Shown piece after piece: positions 24,381-35,008 of a stretch of DNA of 64,000 nt. Position numbers and translations under genes: made by a program. The first letter of the stretch is position 1; each line of letters begins with the position of its first letter. The stretch covers positions 1,274,762-1,338,761 of the forward strand of contig NC_067123.1 in assembly GCF_021347895.1 (NCBI RefSeq). Reading direction: 5' to 3'. This DNA comes from Acanthochromis polyacanthus (taxonomy: Eukaryota > Chordata > Actinopteri > Pomacentridae). The notes under the pieces are model-generated. The model was not told the origin of the DNA. It did no database searches and worked only from the letters and a program-made list of their open reading frames with translations.

Positions 24381-27300
24381 CTTTAAACCAGAGGACTTCC
24401 TACCTTCACAGCTGCTTTATAAACTCTTTAAACCAGAGGACTTCCTACCTTCACAGCTGCTTTATAAACTCTTTAAACCAGAGGACTTCCTACCTTCACA
24501 GCTGCTTTATAAACTCTTTAAACCAGAGGACTTCCTACCTTCACAGCTGCTTTATAAACTCTTTAAACCAGAGGACTTCCTACCTTCACAGCTGCTTTAT
24601 AAACTCTTTAAACCAGAGGACTTCCTACCTTCACAGCTGCTTTATAAACTCTTTAAACCAGAGGACTTCCTACCTTCACAGCTGCTTTATAAACTCTTTA
24701 AACCAGAGGACTTCCTACCTTCACAGCTGCTTTATAAACCCTTTAAACCAGGAGGACTTCCTACCTTCACAGCTGCTTTATAAACTCTTTAAACCAGGAG
24801 GACTTCCTACCTTCACAGCTGCTTTATAAACTCTTTAAACCAGAGGACTTCCTACCTTCACAGCTGCTTTATAAACTCTTTAAACCAGAGGACTTCCTAC
24901 CTTCACAGCTGCTTTATAAACTCTTTAAACCAGAGGACTTCCTACCTTCACAGCTGCTTTATAAACTCTTTAAACCAGAGGACTTCCTACCTTCACAGCT
25001 GCTTTATAAACTCTTTAAACCAGGAGGACTTCCTACCTTCACAGCTGCTTTATAAACTCTTTAAACCAGAGGACTTCCTACCTTCACAGCTGCTTTATAA
25101 ACCCTTTAAACCAGGAGGACTTCCTGCCTTCACAGCTGCTTTATAAACTCTTTAAACCAGGAGGACTTCCTACCTTCACAGCTGCTTTATAAACTCTTTA
25201 AACCAGAGGACTTCCTACCTTCACAGCTGCTTTATAAACTCTTTAAACCAGAGGACTTCCTACCTTCACAGCTGCTTTATAAACCCTTTAAACCAGGAGG
25301 ACTTCCTGCCTTCACAGCTGCTTTATAAACTCTTTAAACCAGGAGGACTTCCTACCTTCACAGCTGCTTTATAAACTCTTTAAACCAGAGGACTTCCTAC
25401 CTTCACAGCTGCTTTATAAACCCTTTAAACCAGGAGGACTTCCTACCTTCACAGCTGCTTTATAAACTCTTTAAACCAGAGGACTTCCTACCTTCACAGC
25501 TACTTTATAAACTCTTTAAACCAGGAGGACTTCCTACCTTCACAGCTGCTTTATAAACTCTTTAAACCAGAGGACTTCCTACCTTCACAGCTGCTTTATA
25601 AACTCTTTAAACCAGGAGGACTTCCTACCTTCACAGCTGCTTTATAAACTCTTTAAACCAGAGGACTTCCTACCTTCACAGCTGCTTTATAAACCCTTTA
25701 AACCAGGAGGACTTCCTGCCTTCACAGCTGCTTTATAAACTCTTTAAACCAGGAGGACTTCCTACCTTCACAGCTGCTTTATAAACTCTTTAAACCAGAG
25801 GACTTCCTACCTTCACAGCTGCTTTATAAACTCTTTAAACCAGAGGACTTCCTACCTTCACAGCTGCTTTATAAACTCTTTAAACCAGGAGGACTTCCTA
25901 CCTTCACAGCTGCTTTATAAACTCTTTAAACCAGAGGACTTCCTACCTTCACAGCTGCTTTATAAACCCTTTAAACCAGGAGGACTTCCTGCCTTCACAG
26001 CTGCTTTATAAACTCTTTAAACCAGAGGACTTCCTACCTTCACAGCTGCTTTATAAACTCTTTAAACCAGAGGACTTCCTACCTTCACAGCTGCTTTATA
26101 AACTCTTTAAACCAGAGGACTTCCTACCTTCACAGCTGCTTTATAAACCCTTTAAACCAGGAGGACTTCCTGCCTTCACAGCTGCTTTATAAACTCTTTA
26201 AACCAGGAGGACTTCCTACCTTCACAGCTGCTTTATAAACTCTTTAAACCAGAGGACTTCCTACCTTCACAGCTGCTTTATAAACTCTTTAAACCAGAGG
26301 ACTTCCTACCTTCACAGCTGCTTTATAAACTCTTTAAACCAGAGGACTTCCTACCTTCACAGCTGCTTTATAAACCCTTTAAACCAGGAGGACTTCCTGC
26401 CTTCACAGCTGCTTTATAAACTCTTTAAACCAGGAGGACTTCCTACCTTCACAGCTGCTTTATAAACTCTTTAAACCAGAGGACTTCCTACCTTCACAGC
26501 TGCTTTATAAACTCTTTAAACCAGAGGACTTCCTACCTTCACAGCTGCTTTATAAACTCTTTAAACCAGAGGACTTCCTACCTTCACAGCTGCTTTATAA
26601 ACCCTTTAAACCAGGAGGACTTCCTACCTTCACAGCTGCTTTATAAACTCTTTAAACCAGAGGACTTCCTGCCTTCACAGCTGCTTTATAAACTCTTTAA
26701 ACCAGGAGGACTTCCTACCTTCACAGCTGCTTTATAAACTCTTTAAACCAGAGGACTTCCTACCTTCACACCTCCTTTATAAACTCTTTAAACCAGAGGA
26801 CTTCCTACCTTCACAGCTGCTTTATAAACTCTTTAAACCAGAGGACTTCCTACCTTCACAGCTGCTTTATAAACTCTTTAAACCAGGAGGACTTCCTACC
26901 TTCACAGCTGCTTTATAAACTCTTTAAACCAGAGGACTTCCTACCTTCACAGCTGCTTTATAAACTCTTTAAACCAGGAGGACTTCCTGCCTTCACAGCT
27001 GCTTTATAAACCCTTTAAACCAGGAGGACTTCCTGCCTTCACAGCTGCTTTATAAACCCTTTAAACCAGGAGGACTTCCTGCCTTCACAGCTGCTTTATA
27101 AACCCTTTAAACCAGAGGACTTCCTACCTTCACAGCTGCTTTATAAACTCTTTAAACCAGGAGGACTTCCTACCTTCACAGCTGCTTTATAAACTCTTTA
27201 AACCAGGAGGACTTCCTGCCTTCACAGCTGCTTTATAAACCTTTTAAACCAGGAGGACTTCCTACCTTCACAGCTGCTTTATAAACCCTTTAAACCAGGA

Positions 27301-27913
27301 GGACTTCCTGCCTTCACAGCTGCTTTATAAACCCTTTAAACCAGAGGACTTCCTACCTTCACAGCTGCTTTATAAACCCTTTAAACCAGAGGACTTCCTA
27401 CCTTCACAGCTGCTTTATAAACTCTTTAAACCAGAGGACTTCCTACCTTCACACCTCCTTTATAAACTCTTTAAACCAGAGGACTTCCTACCTTCACAGC
27501 TGCTTTATAAACTCTTTAAACCAGAGGACTTCCTACCTTCACAGCTGCTTTATAAACTCTTTAAACCAGGAGGACTTCCTACCTTCACAGCTGCTTTATA
27601 AACTCTTTAAACCAGGAGGACTTCCTGCCTTCACAGCTGCTTTATAAACCTTTTAAACCAGAGGACTTCCTACCTTCACAGCTGCTTTATAAACCCTTTA
27701 AACCAGAGGACTTCCTACCTTCACAGCTGCTTTATAAACCCTTTAAACCAGAGGACTTCCTACCTTCACAGCTGCTTTATAAACTCTTTAAACCAGAGGA
27801 CTTCCTACCTTCACAGCTGCTTTATAAACCTTTTAAACCAGGAGGACTTCCTACCTTCACAGCTGCTTTATAAACCTTTTAAACCAGGAGGACTTCCTAC
27901 CTTCACAGCTGCT
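24381..27913. repeat. 45/46-bp minisatellite containing the epha10 exon 3 splice donor
   Basis: About 77 tandem copies of a unit that on the minus strand (the epha10 sense strand) reads AGCAGCTGTGAAG, then GTAGGAAGTCC, then TCTGGTTTAAAGAGTTTATAA. Units with CCAGAGG are 45 bp and those with CCAGGAGG are 46 bp. The last 13 bases of epha10 exon 3 and its donor (27900/27899) form the first unit, so the array begins inside the exon and extends through intron 3. About a dozen units read GAAGGCAGG, changing the donor GT to GC. Two units (near 26769 and 27453) have CACCTCC for CAGCTGC. The plus strand is open for 158 codons at its left end only because the unit length is 45. Confidence 0.98.
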
Positions 27914-28573
27914 GTGTCCCTCCTCGTAGCCGGCGCTGCAGCTGCACTTCCCGATGGGAACCAGCCACTCTCCCTCGGCGCTGCAGTGCATCCTGGGAGG
28001 ACTGTCCGTGTCCACCTCTGAGTTGTTGACGCAGGCTCCGCGGACCTCCACCAGCGTGGCGAAGGCTGCCTCGGCCACCGTGTCGGGGAACACGGCCAGG
28101 TTCTGCACGGTGGCCAGGCAGCGCTTGTAGTACACCCTGACGGCCACCAGGGCCACGCAGGCGCCCACGTCCTGGAAGGCCAGGTGGAAGCCCTTCCGGT
28201 TCAGGTGTCCGATCTCCCGCACCTCCGTGTTCAGCTTCATCTTCCTCTCGCCCAGGTCGCCCTGCGTGAAGCTCTCGTCGGCGGCGATGGTGTCGATCTT
28301 GGTGTAGCGGTCCTCCCGGGTCACGGCCCCCAGGTCCCGGTCCGACTCCACGTACAGCAGGTTGAAGGTCTCCTTGCAGGTTCCTGCTACTCCGGGGATG
28401 CTGTTGCAGTCACGCAGTGTGAACTGCAGCTCCACGAAGATGCGCTGGCCGCCGCGACGCGCCACCCAGCCGGTCTGCAGCCAGTTGTTCTGCTGGGTGG
28501 GCTCCATGACGTTACACACCTGGTAGGTCCGGATGGGTTTGTACTTCTCATCCACGCCGCTGATCTCCTCCCA
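27901..28573 (-). CDS. epha10: Eph receptor exon 3 (ligand-binding domain), epha10-like
   Basis: The exon starts after CTGCAG at 28574-28579 with TGG GAG GAG ([20 protein letters not shown]) and ends TGT GAA G at 27901 before donor GTAGGA. It is 673 bp, phase 1 at the end, as in Eph exon 3. It encodes most of the Eph ligand-binding jellyroll, including [33 protein letters not shown] and [21 protein letters not shown], and then the start of the cysteine-rich region ([19 protein letters not shown]). Eph receptors are plasma-membrane receptors for ephrins on neighbouring cells. The phrases [41 protein letters not shown] and [12 protein letters not shown] fit EPHA10 better than EPHA3-8 (from memory, no alignment run). 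EPHA10 is a kinase-impaired member, but no kinase exon is in this window. The exon is much more GC-rich than its surroundings. Its last 13 bases seed the downstream array. Confidence 0.93.
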
Positions 28574-30689
28574 CTGCAGAGCAACAGGACATTAATGAGG
28601 AGGAACACGAGTTAAAAACAGGAGGAGGAAACAGTAAAGAAACAGACGGAAAGTCTAAAAACATGGTTTGATTCCTGTTCTCAGCATCACAGCAAACACA
28701 CTGCCTGCAGTTCAACCAAATAAAAAGTCAATCACAGCGGAGTCCCTGAAGGCCTCACAGATGCAACAAAACACGCAGAACTTTTAGTTTTTACACAATC
28801 TGATTACTTTAAAAGGTTTGTGAGTTTTAAACGTGACATCAGAGAAACGTGATTTTGATGAAATATTTGAAGCTCACATTTTTGTAATTAAACGATCTGG
28901 AGTCAGAAAACAGTCACAAGTTCTTCTTATTTCAGTCATTTCTGCCACTTACAGTAAAGAAATTAGAGAGAAACGTTTCAGAAATGTTGACTAAACGCTG
29001 CAGCAGCGCCGTCTGAACTCTTTGTCGCTAAAATCCTGAAGTTTATCTTCTTAAATGTCTGAAATACTGATGATTCTGTGTTGGTTTCCGTGTTTCTGAC
29101 CTAAACTCTGACAGGATGAAGATGTTCTGAGTAAATATTGATCAGAATCACTGATAATTATCGTTCTGTCTGCTGATGAGAATAACTGATTTTAATTCAA
29201 AGTTTCCTTCCAGGTGGTGAGAAAAATAAAATCTGTTCATCGTTTCTAATCGGTGATTCACGTTTTATTTCTGTTTTTCTCTGTAAAAATTTGTTTCAGT
29301 GACAAAAAACATAATGTGGATTCTGGACTTTAAATTCACCCAGACCACCTTAAATCCTGTTTTCTCTGCTCCATGTCTGGAACCAGAACCAGAAAGAAAC
29401 AGAACAAAGTCTACAGATTCTGATCAGTTTAAAACATTAAATTTGGCTGAATTTTTTAAATGTAGAATAAAGTTGTTTAGATCAAAGTGTCTGAGATGAG
29501 GCGTTCAAAGACCACAGTAAAGTAGGAAATCTGAGGACTCTCTGTGTTTTCAGCCTTTCTGATAAATGATGTATTTTTGGTGAATATTTAAAGATGACAG
29601 CTTTTTCAGGTGATTTTTCTTTTATTATTTGAGGAGCAGGAAGTCAGAAAACTGTTTTTAATTATGAGCAGATCTGAGCTTGATGCAGCGCCTTGAGAAT
29701 CTGTTTGGTTTGTTTCTGATTCACCTTCAGCCAGGAAAACGTCTGATAAAAGAAAAACTTGAACTAATTTATCCTTTATGCAACAGAGAAACTAAACAGA
29801 ATGAAGGTAAAGAACCGATATCTGCTCCTCTCAGCCACAGACGACAACACAAAGCTGAGTTAAATATAAAAACAAAGTTGTCTTCAGAGAATCCTGGAGG
29901 ACGTTTAACGTCAGATTATCTCTGCTTTAATCAATTCCATGATGCTGGATTTATTCAATCTTCAGGTGACAAACCGCTGCTAAAAGGAAGATTCTACACC
30001 TGAACAAATATCTGGATGTCAGTTTATTTGAACAGAACAGGACAATCAGTTGGATTTACATGGACTTCAATAGAATTTTTAGAACTTTCGGTAGAATATC
30101 GTTTATTTGCAGCAGGTGGAACAGAACTTTACAGAAAATGTTTAGTTTTTTTAACTACAGGACAAAGTCTGGATGAAGATGTTTTGGATTTAATTAACAG
30201 TTTATATGATGGAGAAAAATGTCAATAATTTAATAAATAAAAACACACATTTCTTTATTTTGATGAAGCAACAACAGCAGGAAAACGTCAAAAGTTTTTT
30301 ACCAATAAAATTCACCATTGAAATAAACAAATAAGGAAAATCACAGTGGTTATTCAAATATTTTTATTTTATTTCTGGTATTTTTCAGACAATTATCTCT
30401 TGTTTTTACATTTACAGTTTTTATACTGTAAGATTCAATTTAATAAATATCCTATTTATTTCTAAAGGTATATAATAAATAATAGCAAATTATATTGTTA
30501 TCAGTCAGTAATTGAAAAAAAGGAAAACGTCCTTTTTTATCATTAAAATACAGACAAACTTTAGTTTTGGACACACTGGGTATTAAAAGTGCTTTTAAAT
30601 ATTATTATATAATTATTATCTTCTACACTTCTTTAACGTTCACAGTTTTTAATAAACGTCCTGTTTACTACTAAAGAAATGCAGGGTGA

Positions 30690-31195
30690 CACAGAAAAAC
30701 AGGAACTTTTTAACAATCCCATAAAACCAAGAGTGATGGAAGAAAAATATTTTATTCATAGTAACTGAAACCTTAAAACATGCCATTTAAGAAGCAATGA
30801 TGGAATTTTCATTTTTTATAATAACTTCCTTTAGACGGCGTCCTCCTGTACGATTACATTCTTAAAATCTACCTGGGACTATCTCAAGAGTAAAGAGTAC
30901 ACGACTCAACCAAGATCTCTGGACGAGTTAAAACAGAGAATTCAGGATGAATTTCACAGTATCCAGCTGAGATGTTGCAGCGATCAATGAGGAATCTCAG
31001 CAGCAGATTTCAAGAATGCATTCATACAGGAGGACGCCATCTACAGGAAGTAGTTTTAAAAAAATGAAAATTCCATCATTGTTTCTTAAATGGCATGTTT
31101 TAAGGTTTCACTTACTACGAATAAAATATTTTTCTTCCATCACTCTTGGTTTTATTGGATTGTTAAAAAGTTCACTTTTTTTTTTTTGTCTCACT
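30690..31195. mobile_element. Palindromic Tc1/mariner-like element with long inverted repeats
   Basis: Arms of about 160 bp (about 30693-30852 and 31025-31187) are near-perfect reverse complements: CAAGAGTGATGGAAGAAAAA is at 30729 on the left, and its complement ends at about 31152 on the right. The outer edges are also related (GGGTGACACAGAAAAA versus AGAGTGAGACAAAAAA). The loop encodes a decayed C-terminus, TQPRSLDELKQRIQDEF, and in the next frame PAEMLQRSMRNLSSRF and ECIHTGGRHLQ, typical of the end of Tc1/mariner-superfamily transposases. So it is a deletion derivative that kept only the transposase tail. It would fold into a strong hairpin in epha10 pre-mRNA. Confidence 0.8.
30905..31065 (+). 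pseudogene. Transposase C-terminal remnant inside the palindrome
   Basis: Reads TQPRSLDELKQRIQDEF up to about 30957, then needs one frame change to continue PAEMLQRSMRNLSSRFQECI and TGGRHLQEVVLKK to a TGA near 31065. The pattern LKxRI...PAEMLQRSMRNLxxR...C...GGHL is the conserved tail of Tc1/mariner-type transposases. The catalytic DDE part is absent. Confidence 0.65.
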
Positions 31196-31284
31196 CTGTA
31201 CCACTGAATTATAGCAGTTTTTGCAATATTTTATTACAAAACAGCCATTAAATAAGTCTGTGAAGGTTCTCAGTCGTCCAGGTC

Positions 31285-31580
31285 ATTTTAAGGTGAAGGG
31301 TTTAGTTCAGGCAGCTGGACTTATTCTTATGATCTTGAAGACGTTTCGTCTCTCATCCGAGCGGCTTCTTCAGTTCTAAAACTAGTTTGGACAGTCTCAG
31401 GTATTTAACCTCTAGAGGTGAAGGTGGGCTAAGGCTGATGGTATCGACTGAAAGACTAAAGAAATCTTTCAACAACAAATGTTGAATCCCAATGAAGAAG
31501 CCGCTCGGATGAGAGGCGAAACGTCTTCATGATCACAAGAATAAGTCCAGTTGCCTGAACTAAACCCTTCACCTCAGCCA
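31285..31580. mobile_element. Second inverted-repeat element, about 85-bp arms
   Basis: The left arm (about 31291-31373) GGTGAAGGGTTTAGTTCAGG to GAGCGGCTTCTTCA and the right arm (about 31492-31576) are reverse complements with about five mismatches, around a 118-bp spacer. The word GAAGCCGCTCGGATGAGAGG is a recurrent one in fish repeats. No gene inside. The superfamily is unassigned. Confidence 0.75.
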
Positions 31581-31945
31581 TTAAATAAAGATTTTTATTT
31601 TTTTTTACCGTGGACACCCTGCTTAAAGAAAATTTAAATTTATTCAGGTGCAAGTATTTTTTATTATTCTTTGTGTATGTGTTTAATATTTAGAGTTTAT
31701 AAGCTGCAGATACACCATAACAATCATTTACAATCATAGTAAATGTCTTTTTTTTATTTCAGAATGCTATTTAATTACGAAGTCTAAAAATGCTATTCAT
31801 TCTGTTCTGTTTTTTTGTAAACCTGTTGCATATTTCTAAAAAATTCCAGGAGAACGTTTGGCTAATATGCAGCCAGAACGTTGTTTCTTTGGATGTAAAA
31901 CCAAATGAAAAACTGCACAGATGAAGAGAATCGAGAGCAACTCAC

Positions 31946-32010
31946 TCCATTGGGGGGATACGACGTCCAGCCGAGCTCCGCCTGAGTCTCTTTAGAGTTC
32001 AGCAACACAA
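31946..32010 (-). CDS. epha10: Eph receptor exon 2, epha10-like
   Basis: A 65-bp exon, the usual size of Eph exon 2, preceded on the minus strand by a pyrimidine-rich CTTCTTCTTCCAG acceptor and followed by GTGAGT. It encodes VVLLNSKETQAELGWTSYPPNG, matching the first strand of the Eph ligand-binding domain (typical xVxLLDSKxxQAELGW). The join to exon 3 is in frame: AAT GGA / TGG GAG. The first codon is shared with exon 1, which I did not find to the right; it may lie beyond the window. The GAA run at 32014-32034 is the polypyrimidine tract of the acceptor on the sense strand. Confidence 0.92.
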
Positions 32011-32459
32011 CTGGAAGAAGAAGAAGAAGAAGAAGAGAAAGATCAGAAGCTGATTCATTTTATTTCATCAAGATAAATCAGTCAAAAACCAGCTGAAGAG
32101 GAATGAACGGTGTTAAATTCACAGGCCTGCAGAGCAACATGACACCAGAACAATGAAAGGAAGCCATTAACACTGAGGCAGAGTGTCAGAAGGAGCCTTT
32201 GAGAAGTGCATTAATACCATCTGTGGACGACTCAAGCTGAACAAAGAGGCTCCGTCAGCCAAGGAAAAAACCCACAGGAGACCGAAAACGACACGAGGCA
32301 GCCAAGATTCAACAAAAATTTAAAGAACAGCAGAGATTCAATAGAGAAATTAAAAAAAAAAAAGATTCAACAAAAAGAAAAAAACAAAAGAGCAGCAGAG
32401 GAGACACAACACCTCAAAGTTTCTGTTCAAAACCGATGAAAAGTTCAGTTTCTGTTCAA
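32011..32459. other. epha10 intron 1, start of repeat-rich region
   Basis: After the pyrimidine tract of the exon 2 acceptor the sequence is AT-rich. 32.33-32.45 kb has A-rich AAAAGATTCAAC repeats. No exon seen. Confidence 0.55.
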
Positions 32460-32764
32460 CACCACGGACAGAACTAGATCCTGGTTTCAGCACCACGGAC
32501 AGAACTAGACCCTGGTTTCAGCACCACGGACAGAACTAGACCCTGGTTTCAGCACCACGGACAGAACTAGATCCTGGTTTCAGCACCACGGACAGAACTA
32601 GACCCTGGTTTCAGCACCACGGACAGAACTAGACCCTGGTTTCAGCACCACGGACAGAACTAGACCCTGGCTTCAGCACCACGGACAGAACTAGATCCTG
32701 GTTTCAGCACCACGGACAGAACTAGATCCTAGTTTCAGCACCACGGACAGAACTAGACCCTGGG
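32460..32764. repeat. 31-bp minisatellite, left of L1 insertion
   Basis: Ten copies of CACCACGGACAGAACTAGAC + CCTGGTTTCAG at exact 31-bp spacing (32460, 32491, 32522 ... 32739). Variants are GATCCTGG for GACCCTGG, and one each of CTTCAG and CTAGTTTC. The tenth copy is cut at CCTGGG by the L1 5' end. The same array family resumes at 42997. Confidence 0.97.
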
Positions 32765-33002
32765 AAGGAGGGAACAGAAAGCTGGTGGACGAGATGCTGT
32801 GAGATCGCGAGATTCTGCGAGAGTGACGAAATTCAACATGGCGGCCCCCAGCTGCTAGATTAGAAGTAAACAAATTGCCGTTTTCTTGACTTATTTATAT
32901 TTAAAAAAAAACAACCTAACTAGCCTGCTCAAGATCATAGAAGTAGTGCTAAAAGTGGAGGACCTTGAGAGATTTATCGACAACTACTTTTTCCTGTGCA
33001 CT
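32765..33002 (+). promoter_or_regulatory. L1 5' UTR with YY1-like site
   Basis: Positions 32835-32845 read AACATGGCGGC, matching the YY1 consensus AAnATGGCGGC. In mammalian L1 a YY1 site near the 5' end fixes the transcription start. Here it lies 70 bp inside the presumed start and about 157 bp before ORF1, so an internal pol II promoter is plausible by analogy only. GAGATCGCGAGATTCTGCGAG just before it is a CpG-bearing imperfect repeat. Confidence 0.5.
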
Positions 33003-33757
33003 ATGGAAGACCCAAACCCTGCTCCGGTCATCCAGAACCCAAACCCAAACAAGAGGAAGAAAGCCGACTCCGTGACTGACACCCTAGACCTGCAGACCAC
33101 GGATATCCAGGTAAGGGTCCTCGAATCTATTAATAAAAAACTCGATATCCTTGGTTTTCTTCACCAGGAGATTAAGGACCTGAAGGCAACCCTGGAGTTC
33201 ACTCACCAGCAGATAGAGGACCTGCAGAGAGACAACTCGGAACTCCGGTCCACGCTGACAGCCGTCACTGCAGAGGTGAGTACACTTAAAAAAGAAAACA
33301 AAACCCTGACGGAGACCGTCCTGGACATTCAGTCGAGGAGTAAAACCTGATCTTCTCTGGCATCCCTGAATCCACACCGGATAACCCAGAGTCCCTGGTT
33401 AAAAACTTCATGGTGTCAGCGCTTAAAATCCCTGCGGATACGGTCAAAAACATCACTTTCCATCGCGTCCACCGGCTTGGACCCCGAGGAGGAAACCAAC
33501 CCCATCCTATCATCGCAAAGTTCGAGCACTTCCAACAGAAAGTGCTTGTAAGGAGCAAAGGATGGGAGCTGAAAGGTACGTCTTACGGAATGAATGACCA
33601 GTTTCCCAGAGAAATAAACGAGAGGCGCAAAGTTTTATACCCCATCATGAAAGAACACAGGCAGAAAGGTAAACGGACTGCACTAGTTGTAGACAAACTA
33701 TACATAGATGGGCAGCTATTTCGGGAAACTTCCATTACCCCCTGGCTCTTCAAATAA
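33003..33757 (+). pseudogene. L1 ORF1 protein, one frameshift
   Basis: The chosen start ATG 33003 gives MEDPNPAPVIQNPNPNKRKK, a basic N-terminus, then a coiled-coil-like heptad region (SINKKLDILG, HQEIKDLKATLEF, QIEDLQRDN, LRSTLTAVTAEVSTLKKEN). At about 33337-33350 (IQSRS) a small deletion shifts the frame. The next frame continues NLIFSGIPE, VHRLGPRGG, KVLVRSKGWELKGTSYGMN and ends TPWLFK at the TAA 33755-33757. This is the coiled coil, RRM-like and C-terminal order of L1 ORF1p, an RNA chaperone that trimerises and coats L1 RNA. The frame change sits exactly between coiled coil and RRM. Length would be about 250 residues, normal for fish L1. The upstream frame from 32886 probably includes 5' UTR. 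Confidence 0.85.
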
Positions 33758-34220
33758 AAATAATAATAAAGACTTAAACACTTAGTATACCACTTATTAA
33801 TTTAGTTTAGAAAACGTAATTTAAAAAAAACAAAATCAAAATCACATAAATGTAAATATGTCACCCTCCCTATCTACACTCCCCACTGGAGAACCCCCTC
33901 CTCCTCCTCCTCCTTTTCTGTCTCTCCCTCTCTATATGTTTCCCTTTACCCCTCTCCCCCTCTCACACACTCACCCCCCTCATTTTCACTTACACCCTAT
34001 ATACCCCCCATGTTTATTGTGCTTCTATGTTTTATAATGTGTTTGTTGATAATGTTGCAGGCAATGTTGTGCTATTATATAATTTATATATAGATCCTGA
34101 CTTGCTATGTACATCGCTCTCCAACACCCACAGCTCACAGACAGCAACAAACAGCTCACAAGGACACACACAAACGATACTCTATGTTGCTACTTATTCA
34201 ATGACTGAACTTCTCTCTCT
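33758..34220 (+). other. L1 inter-ORF spacer
   Basis: About 460 bp between ORF1 and ORF2, AT-rich with a CT-rich run at 33.88-34.01 kb (CCTCCTCCTCCTCC, CCCCTCTCCCCC). No gene. An unusually long spacer for an L1, where the ORFs are usually close. Confidence 0.6.
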
Positions 34221-35008
34221 ATGTTCAAGTTAAATATTGTATCCTGGAATGTTCATGGCATACACTCACAAACAAAAAGAGTTAAAATTATGGATTATGT
34301 CTCCAAATTAAAAGCAGATATTTTGCTCCTCCAAGAAACGCATTTAGTAGAATCAGAAGAAAAATCTCTATTAGATTGTAATTATAATATCATCTTTTCA
34401 TCTTGTTATAACAGCAGACAAAGAGGGGTCTCTATTCTAATCCATAAGAGAGTACCATTCACTTTAAATAGCACAGTAACAGACTCAGAGGGCAGATATA
34501 TTATTATCCAGGCAACAATCTTATATTCAGTTGCAAATCTGTACGCCCCAAATAATGATGACCCAGCCTTCTTTCATGTGGTTTTCTCCCACTTAGCAGA
34601 CTTATCTGCTAACTCAACAACCATTATCGGTGGCGACTTCAACATAGTATTAAACCCGTCACTAGATCGATCTCATAGTCCAATACATGCAAAACAACCA
34701 CAATCAGCTAAAGTCATACAGGATTATATGAAAGATTTTGGACTAGAAGATGTCTGGAGACTCAAAAACCCAACAAAGAGGGACGATACTTTTTTCTCTC
34801 AGGTGCACCAAACATTTTCAAGAATTGACTTTTTCCTCTCAAATAGGGATGTATACCGTGGACCGGTACTCTAATGTACCGGTCCATGATTGGTTCGAAC
34901 ACCGTTAAGATTCTGGAAAAACGGGACTATTATCGGTGCTTTGAACGTCTCTTCAACTGTCGCTTAGTTATGACACTACCGCCGTCGACGGGTGATGCGT
35001 AGATAAGC

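Larger units (their letters stand above)
28574..31945 (-). other. epha10: epha10 intron 2
   Basis: Bounded by donor GTGAGT (31945 downward) and acceptor TTGCTCTGCAG ending at 28574, phase 0 on both sides (AAT GGA / TGG GAG). It is AT-rich and contains no further exon. It carries two palindromic elements (30.69-31.20 and 31.28-31.58 kb), listed separately. The remainder (28.6-30.68 kb) shows nothing recognisable. Confidence 0.85.

Noticed and set aside
24307..24783. 158-codon frame with 15-residue repeats
   Set aside because: It follows the 45-bp unit and ends as soon as 46-bp units appear; the strand is opposite to epha10.
28184..28615. 143-codon plus-strand frame
   Set aside because: Antisense shadow of epha10 exon 3, explained by its GC-rich codons.
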